Source of the DNA: Piper betle
Lineage: Eukaryota; Streptophyta; Magnoliopsida; Piperales; Piperaceae
Assembly (NCBI GenBank): GCA_033002965.1
Contig: JAURVB010014856.1
Coordinates: 1 to 64,000, forward strand
Reading direction: 5' to 3'
Length of the DNA: 64,000 nt
The position numbers were made by a program, and so were the translations under genes. The notes under the pieces were generated by a model. The model made no database searches. It was not told where the DNA came from and saw nothing but the letters and a program-made list of their open reading frames with translations. This document shows positions 49,509 to 61,214 of the stretch, in pieces (the first letter of the stretch is position 1; every line of letters begins with the position of its first letter).

Positions 49509-51270
49509 TGTAAAACCCACGATTCGAGTCAGGGTTCTATATTTAGAACCGGTCGGTTCGACCGTTATTTTTGAGTCGAGTCAGTTTCAGAACACGTGTA
49601 CTGAGCCAACGCCGATCTCGTGTATGAGCCATGAGGGTTATGTGTACCCAAGTATAAGATGATAACGTCATGAACACAGCAGAAAAGAATGAGTTATTAG
49701 AATATATAAGAGTATGCAGTTCATTTTTTTTATTATGATATATAATGGATCATAGAATTAGTTTTGGGCCGTTACCCGCGTTAGGACGCGTTACGGGCAT
49801 TTTGGGTGGGTTGATAGTTCTAGAGCATATCATTATGATTTTTTTTGGTGTTGTTTGATTTTACGGGATTTTTCCCGATTTTTATCAACTTTTTTAGGAT
49901 TTAATACGACTTAGTTATTATACTTGACTCGAGCCGGAGACGAGTCAAGTCTTAATTACAAGTTTGCCACCCAACCATTTCTTCTCCACCCCCGACCTTT
50001 TCTCCCCCACGCCCAAACCCTAGCCGCCGCGCCGCCCCTGTTCGCGCGCCACTGCCACCACGGCCGACGCCTACCTGGCCGCCGATCGACACCGCCCAGC
50101 CCGGCCACGGCGTCGCCCTGCCGCCCCGACCAGGCCCGGCCACGAGCTGGCCGCCACAACGCGAGGAATCGCCGCGGTGACGCAGCGCTTGCGTCGCCGA
50201 TCGTGCCGCCGCCGACCGTCGCCACCACGATCAGGTGGTCGGCTCGACGTCCTTGACCCTCCAGCTACCTTCCCCGACCGGAGCAGAGGCCATCGCCGCC
50301 CTGGCCAGCCGGATCTAGCCACCCATCGCCGCCGGCTCTGTTTTATGCATTTTCCGGCGAGCCACCACCTCCGTTGGCCGCGTCGACCTCGTAGATGAGT
50401 CGGGCTCGCCGAGCCGGTTCCGAGGGTACCCAACACGACCACTTTCCGGCCAATAGACGCCGCCGGCAATTGTCGCCGGAAAACCACCGGAAGCCGCCGG
50501 AAAACCGCCAGCAGCTGCCGAAAAACTGGAATTTCTGGAATTCACTGGAATTCACCGGATCTTCCGCGGGGCTCACCCAGTCGAGCCCGTTCGAGCTTCG
50601 GACGCCGATGAGCGCCGAATTTGAGCTCCGAGACACGCGACGGAACCCTAGCCGTCGCCAATTGCCGACTACGTGAGGTATAATTACCTCTGATTGAGTT
50701 ATTTAAAATTGATTATGATTGTTAGTATAACATGCTAGAATTGAATAATTGTCATGATAAATGTATGAGTATGAGTGTAGTGATGATTGCATGATGCAAT
50801 TAATTGAGAATGAATAGTGAGTGATCTAATGAGGTAGATCGAGTTGAGCATGCTAATCGAGTAATGTAACTTAGGAAAAATACAATAAAATTGGTAGGAA
50901 TAGGATGAGTAGAATTATTTTCATATTTATGATTATTGATTGTGATTGATGTTTATTGAGTTTGATGCATCATTTAGTTAGCGGGCGTTAGTATTTAGTT
51001 TTGATGTGTAGGTACGGAGTAGGAGCTCGCCGCCTAGGCGCGATGACACGCTTGGAGCTTCTACCAGGTCCGTTTAGGACTCGTCTGTTTTACTCTTTTC
51101 TATTGTATGTTTGTTTTAATGCCTACAGGACGAGTTAAGTGGCGCTTTATCGGATCCCACTTAACTCGGGCCATTTAACCGAATAGTTTTCCGGATTAAT
51201 AACCCCTCGAGGATGAGATCCCTCAAGGATGATTTCGAAAACAAGATCCACCACAAGTTGCCTTCGGGCC

Positions 51271-51281
51271 TATTATATAAA
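51271..51281 (+). promoter_or_regulatory. TATA-like box of solo LTR B3
   Basis: TTATATAAATC follows CGGGCCTA, and the same context occurs in family-A LTRs at about 11329, 23245 and 34910. It probably marks the U3/R promoter, which places the GC-rich block about 600-1300 bp upstream in U3. Confidence 0.5.
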
Positions 51282-51819
51282 TCCCTACCCAGCCCTATAT
51301 ATATGTAGTTTTCGCATTTTCAGTGAGACAAGAGATGGAGAAATCGACTGCACGTACCATGCAGAGGATGTCGTGACAGTCAAAGCGGGCTCTGGATTAG
51401 TGCCAGTGGACTGTTCCATTCCCGAGGGATCCTGACAACTCCGCGTTTGAGTTCTTCACACCCGGAGAACGTGGAGGTTTACGGGTACTGTTTAGTACAG
51501 CGCATGTCCGGACTTGTGGTTCAAAGGGTACTAAAGGCGACTGCCTGAGAGTACTCGGCCTTCGTGCTCAAGGCCAGGAGAAATATGGAGGTAAGGAGAG
51601 GGCTTAGGATAAAGTTTCACGAGAAGTACTGAAAAAGAAGTGTCGAGAGCGGCACAGTACCAGCAGCAGATCAGTAAGTTCGGGATGCTACCGGGTCTGC
51701 AGCCCAGTGGCTCCTAAGTAGTGCCCTTCAGAGTGTTCACATGGAGTATATGATGTTTTCTTTCATATGAGAGTTTGCTCTCATAGCCAGCTTGTTATAG
51801 TTATTTTATTTTTCGGACC

Positions 51820-51835
51820 AGTAACACTTGTTACT
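51820..51835 (+). promoter_or_regulatory. Stem-loop in LTR downstream of the TATA box
   Basis: AGTAACACTTGTTACT has perfect 6-bp arms (AGTAAC/GTTACT) and a 4-base loop. The LTR A1 counterpart at 5880-5895 is AGTAACACTCGTTACT. Counterparts with wobble or single mismatches lie at about 11684, 23503 and 34549, and in reverse at 21093-21108. It falls in the predicted R/U5 part of the transcript. Confidence 0.6.
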
Positions 51836-52442
51836 GACGTGTTTTTATACTATATGTAGGTAATAATCACGAGTTGGAGGAGCCAGCTTGGACGGAGGAG
51901 AAATAAGGTCTTCTGCACACACACATTGGGTGATTGAATGTTTAATGTTTTGTTTATGATGTTATTTTATAAACATGTTATGATTAAATATTTGATGCAT
52001 GACAATGACATGAAATGAAATGATCAGAGTATCGCAGCAAAAGTGTGATGGGTTAGGACCCAAAGTTCAAAGAATGATGAATATGGTAGATTAGAAGTCT
52101 GTGTGAATGCTATTGTTACTATGCGTATATATGCTTGAATATATGATTTTGATAGGGTGGCCCCTATTACATTTTTAGGGGAAATTCTGTCCTTTTCATT
52201 TTAGAATTTTTCCTAATTTTGATTGTAATTGTGTTGGTGTGAAAAATTGGTTGCATGTCATCCATGTAGTATCCTGTTAGGGTTTTATGCATTCATACAT
52301 GCATATAGCAAGTTGGATCTTCATCCTAAGACGCCGAGATTGGATCCGCACGAGTTAGGTTCGGGTTAGCCGACCTAACCGGGGCCTGTAACATGCCGGT
52401 TTGGTTCACGAGTGTGAACCGGATTTGGGGTGTTACACCTGC

Positions 52443-53497
52443 ACTGTCAACTGCTTAGGTCCTTCTTTGTGAAGATGTAGTTCAAGTTCTTATGATCGGT
52501 GAAAAGTTGGAAGGCCATTCCATTCCAATAGTGTCTCCATATGCTCAAGGCAAACACAGCTAGTGCAAGCTCCATGTCGTGTGTATGATAGTTTTGTACA
52601 TAAAATTTCAACTATCAGGATGCATAGACAATCACTCTACCCCTTTACATCAAAACACATCCCAGTCCAATATCAGAGGCAACACTATATACTGTGAAAT
52701 CCCCATGACCATCTGATAAACTCAACACTAGTCTGGTAGTGAGTTTCTCCTTCAGAGTTTGAAAACACTGCTCAATGAATCAATCCACATGAAGCACTCC
52801 TCCTTCCTTGTTAACCATGTGAGAGGGGCTTCCAGGAGGAGAAACCATGTATAAACCTCCTGTAGTATTCGGCCAATCCCAGAGAGCTCTATATCTTTGT
52901 GGTTGTTGTAGGTCAGTCCTATTGCAGTATTGCCTCAACCTTGGCTAGATCCTCTGTGATCCTAGCAACTGATATATCATGTCCCAATCCCAAAAAGACT
53001 ACTTTGAATATCCAAAACTCACACTTAGAGAGCTTCGCATATAAGTAGTGCTTTCATCGAATTTGCAAAGCAATCCTCAACTGTGTTTCATGTTCCTCTA
53101 TGGACTACGGGTAAATAAAAATGTCATCCACACATACTATCACAAACTACTCTAGGTATGGCTAAAACATTCAGTTCATGAGATCCATAAATTTTAGAGC
53201 TATATTAGTCAACCCGAAAGGCATCACTAAGAATCCATAGTGTCTACACCAAGTTTTGAAGGTTTTCTTCAATACATCTTCTTCTCGTATCCTCAACTAA
53301 AGGTAGCCCAATCAAAGATCAATCTTTGAATACACTGCAGCTCCTCCAACCTAATCAAACAAATTATCTATCTACGTAGGGGATAATGGTTCTTCACCAT
53401 AACCTGGTTGATTATTTTGTCGTCAATGCACAATTGCATACTGCCATCTTTCTTCCTGACAAAGAGGAATTGAGCGCCCCAAGGTGAGACACTCATT
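52443..53497 (-). pseudogene. Ty3/gypsy pol remnant: reverse transcriptase and RNase H
   Basis: Minus strand, read from 53497 downward. A VRKKDG-like start of the reverse transcriptase lies at 53443-53466, and the catalytic box at 53111-53146 reads VCVDDIFIY (the usual YVDD with Tyr changed to Cys). RNase H motifs follow: a GCVLM-like segment, NYHTHDMELALAVFAL at about 52570-52620, and TDHKNLNYIF near 52465-52500. Stops and frameshifts break it in many places, so no enzyme can be made. It was cut from its 3' continuation (48846-49508) by solo LTR B3. The copy-2 equivalent starts at the right edge of the window. Confidence 0.92.
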
Positions 53498-54125
53498 CTT
53501 ATGAAGCTAAATCGGCCCTATCTACATATCGGCCCTGCTGTCATCCATGTTGGGCTCAATGTTGTTGGGTCCCCCTCCCGGCTGCCCTTGACGTCGGGCT
53601 GGTGGTGTGGGGAGAAGTTGCCGCTGTGGCAGTGGGATGTCCTCTCTATTATTGCTGCTACTGGGGCTGGTACTACTGTTGGGGATGGTCATGGTACTGC
53701 TGCTGTTACTGGTGCTACTACTAGTGCAGCTGGCTCAAGCACTGGGCTGCACGGTGCCTAAACTCCTAGTTGTCACTACCTATTTGACCTAGAAGGACTG
53801 AGTCTGATGAGGGAATCTCTGTACATGCTGTCCCTCACTGCCATAGACTGCCAATCTGCCATCCATCCTCTGCCTCTGCTCTTATGGGCATGGTGCCCAA
53901 TCTCACTGAATGCGAAGCATGCACCAGTAGTTTTCCTGCACATGACATGATGACAACTCTGACATTCTGGGTACACTGAGTACTCCTGGTACTCACCTCC
54001 TCTCTAAACATGGAAGCATTGAGCCAACTAAGGAAACCTCTGTGCATGTCGTCCTTCAGTGGCATAGACCGCCACTCCACCATCCATCTTCTATCACTGC
54101 AGCTGCGAGCCCCACTGGTTGTTTG
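53498..54125 (-). pseudogene. Ty3/gypsy gag C-terminal remnant with zinc knuckles
   Basis: At about 53878-53925 the minus strand reads GACFAFSEIGHHAHKS, a CCHC knuckle with its second and last Cys changed to Phe and Ser. It is preceded by CQSCHHVMCRKTTG, like the first C-x2-C motif of plant gypsy gag. An Arg-rich linker (GWMADWQSMAVRDSMYR) is repeated upstream in a second version (RWMVEWRSMPLKDDMHR, about 54025-54095). Only about 270 bp separate this from the reverse transcriptase, so most of the protease region is missing. A Ser/Thr/Gln-rich tract (about 53640-53760) gives a false Leu-rich frame on the plus strand. The N-terminal gag is absent beyond 54125. Confidence 0.75.
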
Positions 54126-54404
54126 ATTAATTTCAATGACGTACAAGTATACACGGTTGAAACAAGTAATATAATGATAAATTTAGTTATCATCCCACAG
54201 AGATATGAATTTCCTTAAATTAATTAAGGCAAATGATATCAAGAACAAAGCAAAAATAATCAACTTAATTAAATCTAATTAATAACTCTAAATTAAAGAA
54301 AGAGTTATAAGGATAAAACTCGTTGTAGAGTCGAATTTCTCTTAACATGAATTTAATATTCATCAAATCTTACTCTTGTCTTTTATTCCCTCGGATTGTC
54401 AATT
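54126..54404. other. AT-rich junction segment between the duplication copies
   Basis: No gene. It ends exactly where copy 2 of the duplication starts ('tgggatgactctcaaggc' at 54405). The boundary shares TGGGATGACTC with copy 1 at 25510. Confidence 0.6.
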
Positions 54405-54551
54405 TGGGATGACTCTCAAGGCATATTGGCATCTATACTTCATCAAGGCAAAGGTTGTGGTTTGTCTTCTCTTCTTCCTTTTTTCTTCTTCTTTAGTCTC
54501 TCTATTTGATTGTAAATGTGTAGTTACGGGCTGGGATCCAACTTCCTTTCT

Positions 54552-56938
54552 ATCACAGGGTCGATTCTTGGGTAAAATGTTTTACCGTAAATCCTCTCTT
54601 ATGTAGCATATTCTCAGCTCCAAGAACACTCAGCCTTCCATAAGTTTCCCAATAAATGATAAACTCCCGGAAGCAAATCCTAAATACTACTAGTACTTGG
54701 TTACTATCACAACTTAGAGGTTAACTGATCACTGAAACCAATTAAAACCTCTATATCGCTACCTCTGTTTAGTCCCGACACTCGGCACTGCAAACAACAA
54801 CAAGCTCCCACTCCGATATCTAATTACCAATAATATCGATAACCAACGATCAAGTTCTACAGATCACTGTTTTCTACTCCTTCGTGATATCCCATGCAAC
54901 CTCTGCACCATGAGTACCACATTGCTCTCTGGGTTAAGAAATCAGCACCAGAACAAAAACCTCAATTGGGGTTAACTCATACCAATATTTAAACCTTGCC
55001 CGATCACCCATGTTCAATCACACACAAGCATGCGTGATACAATATTCTCGGTTATCAATATTCCCTACCGATAAGCTTTCCCGAGAACCAAGTAGAAACC
55101 CTTCTAGTGACCACCTGATCTTCACCAAATACCAATTCTAGTGCTGGGCTGTGCCGACCTCTACCCTTGATCATCTGAATATCTAGACCTCATAACTAAT
55201 CACGTTGTAACCTTCGACCATGACCTAGTAGTAAAGTTTCTTTCCTAATCGTGACAAACAACAAGCTAGAACGCAGATCTATAGGAAACACTCACAACCT
55301 TATATTAACACAATAATAAAATGAATACAAGCACTCGCTCGACCATGTGGACAACCCCACAAGGCTCTTCCCAATGCTACTTGTTGACAAAGGGACTCAC
55401 CTTGATCACCCCTCTAACAAACAATCCTTACAACTACGCACACCTATTCAAAGTCCCTAATGGGAACAACTAACTACATGAATTTAACTCAATCAAACAT
55501 GAATCAAAATCAGTAATAAATACATATACAAGAGTACCTTAATCAACCCCAAAGATCCCTCAAAGTTTGAAGTTTCAATCCCTACACCAAGAGACTGACC
55601 ATGGCAACTTTCTTTTCTTCTTCTTCCTTTATTCAGCCCTCTTCTCACAATGGAGATGTTGAGATGTTGAGACCTCTCCTAAGTCCCCACAAAGATAGCC
55701 TCCCTCTCTTGTGATTGATCACCTCTCTCGTGATGATCCTATATGTCTAAGGATAGGGCCCACTTATAAAAACTGTTTCCTACTGATATGCAGTCCCGAG
55801 AACCAAGTAGCAACCCTCCTAGTTACTACCCGATCTTCACCACACACCAATTCTAGTGCTCAATTGTGGTGGCCTCTGTCCTTACTCATCTCGGTAATTA
55901 GTCCTCGTAACTAGTCACATTGTAAACTTCGACTATGACCCAGTACTAAAGTTTCTTTCCTGATCACGACAAACAACAAGCAAAAACACAAATCTACAGG
56001 AGCCACTCCTAACCTTATATTAACACAATAATATAAGGAATACAAGCATTCGAATCCTCTCAAGCACTTGTTCGACCTTGTGGATAACCCTGCAATGCTC
56101 TTCCCAATGCTACTTGTTCACAAAGGGACTCACTTAGATCACCTCTATAGCAAGCAATCCTTACAACTATATACCCCTAGTTGAAATCCCCAATGAGAAC
56201 AACTGATATATGAATTTAACTCAATCTGACATGAATCAAAATCAGTAACAAAGGCCTACTCAAGAGTACATTAATTAAGCCCCAAAGATTAACCATGGCA
56301 ACATCCTCCTTCTTCTTCCTTGATTCGGCCCTCTTCTCACAAAGGTGACGTTGAGAAGTCTCCTAAGTCCACTCAAAGACGCCCTCCCTCTTTTGTGATA
56401 GATTGCCTCTCTCTCTCGTGATGACCTCATATGTCGAAGTATATATTCTATTTATAACAATTGTTTCCAACGTCATTGCCAACTCCAACTTGACTATTAG
56501 GAAAGAGTCAACACCTTGTCTAACTCTTCTTAACGCCTTTTCCAAGTCTAACAAGACCTAAAACACATCTCACATGTTGTTCCACACATTCTTATTTGAA
56601 CTCCATAGTTGTGGAAAAACTCCCTAGGCCAAAGAACCTCAAACCCCAAAATCTGACCCCCAATAGGATTAGGGTTTGATCCCAGCTCCACCAAGACTCC
56701 CTCTCGGCTCCTCATAGTCAACCTTGATGTCCAACTCCAGTAATTCTCCAAGTCATTTAAGACCTCCACCCTGAAGTATCAACCAAGTCCAAGTCCATTG
56801 AGAAATCCCATGGTCACCAACTAGCCCATATGTACAACTGTTACTGGTATTCCTTCTTGTACAAGGATTCCTATTGCAACTAGGAAACCTCAACCAAATC
56901 CCACAACTCCACTTTCTAGCTCTCATCATTACCTAGCA
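54552..56938 (-). mobile_element. Family-D LTR-retroelement-derived DNA, copy 2
   Basis: Begins with a TATCACAGGGTCGATTCTTGG variant and matches 25657-29302 without the TRIM array. It keeps the 705-bp doubled structure. The uninterrupted CTCAAAGACGCCCTCCCTC at about 56372-56390 is the empty site of the array. No genes recognised. Confidence 0.5.
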
Positions 56939-59042
56939 TGTAAAACCACTTCGGGTTAGGGATTTTATCAGCTTGTAGTCTGCTCGGTTCGGGCCAATCT
57001 TGAGTTGGTTCGAGCGAGCTTGAGCCAGACTAATTTTCAGACTACGATTATTGGCCCAGATGGCTGTATAAGCATGTTACAGCGTTTAGTATATGTTTGT
57101 GATTTTTAGGGTATTTCTTTTACATGCATCATCAAGATTTTGGATCACCAGATTGTACCCCTGTGGGCCCAACTTGATTGAGTCGTAGATTTTAATCCAA
57201 TTGAGTTTAGGGTTTTGAGGCGTATTTAGCCTTTTTGCCTTGATTTCTGTCTATAGAGTTACTTTTAGGACTTGTGTCTGTTACTTTTCGTCCATGTATA
57301 TGACTCCAACCCTTCTTTGGCCATCGGATTGGTATGACTGTAACCACCTCGTGGCTAGCTATCAGTCTGTATCCACCGTCGCCATCGATGCCGCCATAGT
57401 TGTTGCCGCCACATTTCAAGCCATTTTTTGGCACCAACGAGTTTCCTCTAGCAATGTTGACCACCCCAACAGCTTCCCCTCACTGAGATCTTCCGTTTGA
57501 AACTAACACTGACCTTCATTGTGGCTGTGATCACCGTCAGCCACTCACACTTTCGCAGAAGGGGTTTCAATCGTTTTTGACCATTTTCCAACCAGTCAAC
57601 CGACAGACACCACCGACTGTCAGCGCATATAGTATCCTCACTCAACGATCAATCTTTTGAGACCACCCATGACCATCGTCGTGGCCACGATCGCCACTGG
57701 TGACGTTGCTGCACCCGATGGCAATACTGCCCCTTTAAGGCCATTTTCCACCCAGCCATTGTCTTGACTCTGTCGATCGTCATTACCATCATGTTCCTTG
57801 TCGCATGGGTCATCGATCCTGACTAGCAGCTACCATAGCCATGCTGCCATCAGCATTTTCCGGCCACGGGCACACACTTCTCCCCGTCCGGCCCGTTTGC
57901 CCTTAATTGGGTCCCCCTACCCGTGTTCGTGTCTGCCTAGTCATGCCCGAGTCTACTAATCCGAGCCTGTGTTAGTGTCCATCAATCCAGTTCCTGTCTG
58001 CCTAGTCAACCCAACCCATTTTGAAGTTAACCCTGACCAAGTTGGTTCATCCCATTCAACTCAGTCTAGTTTAGCTCAGTTAAGTCTTGTTCAATCATTT
58101 TCGAACTGTTTTTATCCGTTCTTACACCATTTTTGGTAATTTGAGAACCATTATATTAGTTTAGATACATATTCAAATGATTTAGCATGTTTGGATGCTA
58201 TGATTACTTTTCTTTATTTATTATTTTATTTATTTATTTATTATTATTTTTATTCATTTCTCATTATTCATGTGTTTATTGATTACAGTGCATGTTTATA
58301 TGATTATTTATTATTATAAATGATATATTTACTTACTAATATTAGTCTTATATATGTTTACTAATTTGTGTGTGTATATATATATAATTATTTATTTGTA
58401 TTTAATTATGTATTCTTGTATTGTATAACTAGGATATTAGTATTATTCATGATTAATGAGTATTAACTATTCATTTATTTTTTATTTATTGAATTATTGA
58501 ATCATTTAATTATTTGTATTATTGAATCATTTCCATGTATTTAGCTGTACATGTATATAGTATAATTGTATTATTATTTAATAATTAAAGTATTATTCAT
58601 GTTCATGTATTTATCATTTATCTAATTATCTATGAGTACATTTCGTTATTTATTTATTATTTATTATTCTTATGTCTCGATTTGAGTGTCACATATTTAG
58701 TTGTAGGTTTATTTAGCACTGTCTTATTTATTGGGATGTATTGATGATGTGAGTATATACTACAAGCATGCATCATATAGAGACACAAGTATTTTTTAGT
58801 AGTGGGTTCCATTTAGGTTACGAAGTCCGAGCTTGCCGTAAATGTGTCAATGCACTTGGAGTTTAGACGCACAAGTTTGTATGACTCTTCTTTTCCTTAA
58901 TCTCTGCTTGACTCCATACGTGTCGAGTTAAATCATATTTAGCCATAGGACAACATCGACGACATTTTTTGGATCCCTCCGATGTCGGGCTATTTAGCTA
59001 TGTTTTCTATACATGTTTAATAAAAGTATAAGGATGAGATCC
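56939..59042 (+). mobile_element. Family-A-type LTR, copy-2 counterpart of the outer solo LTR (3' part lost)
   Basis: Starts TGTAAAACCACTTCGGG after TAGCA (56934-56938), as in copy 1. It shows a deletion at about 57079 that removes the position where copy 1 carries solo LTR C, and another of about 220 bp at about 57298. GC-rich (57310-57990) and AT-rich (58200-58680) blocks follow. It is interrupted at GATCC (59038-59042) by the shared A' LTR, and its remainder is deleted. Confidence 0.85.
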
Positions 59043-59954
59043 TGTAAAACCCCAATTTCGGCTTAGGGTTTAACCCGTTTTAATTTTGTCTAGTTCGGGT
59101 AGTCTTGAGTCGATTCGAGCGAGGCTGAGCCAGAACAATATTAAGAATATGAATATGAGGCCTAGATGGTCGTATGAACATGTTACAATGGCTGAGTATG
59201 CCTGAAATACAGATGATAAGAGCATGAGTTATCAGTGTGTACAGAGGTGTACAGAGTTGTTTGTATGTGTTAGCAAGGATTTTAGGCCTACATCTAGGCC
59301 ATTCAGTGTTTAGTGCTCGTTTGGGATTTTCAGGGTATTTCATTTGCATGCAGTACAGAGATTTTGGACCATCGGATTGTGCCCTATTGGTCCAGTTCGA
59401 TTGCATTTAGGGTTTGAAGGCCCATTTACCCTTCTTGCCTAAATTCCTGCCTATAGAGTAAATTTCTGGAGTCAAGTTAGTTTTGAGTTCAAACTGTCTT
59501 GATCCGAACTTTTTGTCTATATATATAGTGCATGTACCCATACGTTGGCCCCACTAGGTCACGAGTGTTGGACGTCCAAATCGTGTGGCATGGCAAGCCG
59601 GCGACTCTCCGCCTCTCCCCTGGCCAATGAATCGGAACCTCCATGACCGCCTCGAGGTCAGCTTTCTAGTTGTACCTCTCACAATGACCGGCCTAGCTGC
59701 AATCGCTGCCGGTGAGGGAGTTTTGGAGCCGGTCTCAGCCACCGACGCCACCGTTTATGCCATTTTTCGACGCCGGCGAGCCACCTCCGTCTAATCCAAC
59801 CACCCTGATAGCTTTGCCTTGTCGTGATCTACATTTTGAGACCACCCACGACCACCGTCATTGTCGTGATAGCCGCCGGTGATGCCGCCGCCCCGACGGC
59901 GATAACGCATCTTATAGGCCATTTTTCGGCTCAGCCACTGGCCAGACTTTGTCG
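59043..59954 (+). mobile_element. A' LTR, copy 2 (3'-truncated)
   Basis: Starts TGTAAAACCCCAATTTCGG and matches 33370 onward. It keeps a longer GC-rich block than copy 1 (59570-59954) and stops at GACTTTGTCG, where AT-rich sequence equal to 45122 begins. The truncation is the left edge of the about 11-kb deletion inferred for copy 2. Confidence 0.85.
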
Positions 59955-60723
59955 TGAGAATAAAATAAGAATTTATCTTCAAAATATATATGATTAGAAT
60001 TTATTTCATTATTTAATAAGATAAAAATAAAAAATCAATTTTAAAATTAAAATTTATCTCTAATATATCTCACGCATCGCACGTGGCATTTTGCTTAGTT
60101 GTAATAGCTTATGTCTCCCTTCAATCAATTAGTGTTTATCAATCCTTAAAATTAGAGCATACCATCTCCTCATTTAATTTAGAGTTCATTCATAAATTCA
60201 AAATATGTTTAGAAATAAGTTGTGTAAGGTGGAACATATATGCCTCACCTAGTCTTATTAATAAAAGGGGAGCTTAGTAGTGACATGTGATTAAAAACAA
60301 GAGACTTAACCGATCAAAACATAACAAAAATAATGAATAATAAATTAAATTATTATAATCTATCATCTCCATGTAATTAAAACCTATACTTAAAGTCAAT
60401 TAGAATCTACATCTAAGAATTATTATAGTCAATCACGATATTTAACAAGAGGTTATGCATAAAATTAAAATTTTTGTTTAATGTAAGCCGTATATGACAC
60501 GACATCTCACCTATTAATTATAAATAGATAAAAATAAAATAAAAACAATAATTTTAAAATTAAATGTTGATATCATTAGATGATAATTAGTGTACTAAAA
60601 CACCAAATCCAAAGGAAAGAAATCCCTTCGTGTCCAAAGAAAGATAGGGCGTGTATTGCTAGCACTGCAAGTGCCCTTTTTCATAACCTTGCAAGATTAA
60701 ATGATGTTTTCAGGGATTCGAAT
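59955..60723. repeat. AT-rich repeat, possibly Helitron-derived (copy 2)
   Basis: Counterpart of 45122-45891, with CTCACGCATCGCACGTGGC near 60070 and TCTTATTAATAAAAGGGG near 60253. No gene. Confidence 0.3.
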
Positions 60724-61214
60724 TGTAAAACCTCAACTTCAGTTTATGATTTTACCCGCTCATTGCTTTACCCAGATCGAGCAAGTCTTGAGTAGATTCA
60801 GGTTAGTTTAGCTTTTAGATCATGCGCATAGGGCACAGATGGGCATATGTGCATGTTAGGGATGCTAAGTATACCCAATATGCTTTAGTTATATTGTGGC
60901 AAAGCTTAAGTTATCACCGTATACTCCAAGTGTACAAATTTTCTTTGTTTACGCTAGCCTAGGGTTTTAGGGATAGACATAGGTCATTGTAGCATTTAGT
61001 TTCTCTTTGGGCTTTCTAAGGTATCTCTTTTGCATACATGATATGGATTTTAGACTACCAGAATGCCCTTGTGGTGCTAGTTTAATTTGAGTTTCAAAGT
61101 TTTATCGAATTGATTTTAGGGTTTTGTCATGGTCCAATTTCCAGCCTTTTAAGCCTCAAATTAGTTTCGACTTTTGTCAAGGACGATTTGAGCTTTCTGA
61201 AAGACCAGATCATA
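60724..61214 (+). mobile_element. 5' fragment of a family-A-type LTR (copy 2)
   Basis: TGTAAAACCTCAACTTCAG start. Counterpart of 45892-46408, with a short internal deletion near 61130. Confidence 0.75.

Larger units (their letters stand above)
49509..52437 (+). mobile_element. Complete solo LTR of family B (B3), TSD CCTGC
   Basis: 2,929 bp. Starts TGTAAAACCCACGATTCG and ends ATTTGGGGTGTTACA, flanked by perfect CCTGC at 49504-49508 and 52438-52442. It splits the RNase H region of an older pol. The duplicate locus shows the empty site at about 63761-63780 (TACCACCTACACTATCAG, one change). Modules in order: head; a GC-rich block of about 730 bp (49950-50680); AT-rich part (50690-50990); 'cgcttggagcttctacc' block; TATA-like box at 51271; stem-loop at 51820; tail. 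It is in the opposite direction to the pol remnant. Overlapping open frames in the GC-rich block are unlikely to be genes. Confidence 0.95.
25510..53700 (+). repeat. Direct segmental duplication, copy 1 (right end approximate)
   Basis: From 'tgggatgactctcaaggc' onward the sequence is collinear with 54405 to the window end, where 64000 pairs with about 52672. Copy 1 alone carries the TRIM array, solo LTR C, the TRIM at 46814 and the B solo LTR at 49509, plus about 11 kb (roughly 34.1-45.1 kb) missing from copy 2. The true right end of the duplicated unit lies between 52672 and 54404 and cannot be fixed, because copy 2 runs off the window. Confidence 0.85.

Noticed and set aside
50071..50487. 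138-codon minus-strand frame and several overlapping frames in 49924-50676
   Set aside because: All lie in the GC-rich block of solo LTR B3. Stops are rare there in every frame because of composition.
53607..53792. Leu-rich frame resembling a membrane protein
   Set aside because: It is the antisense of a Ser/Thr/Gln-coding tract in the gag remnant, so the hydrophobic reading is an artefact.
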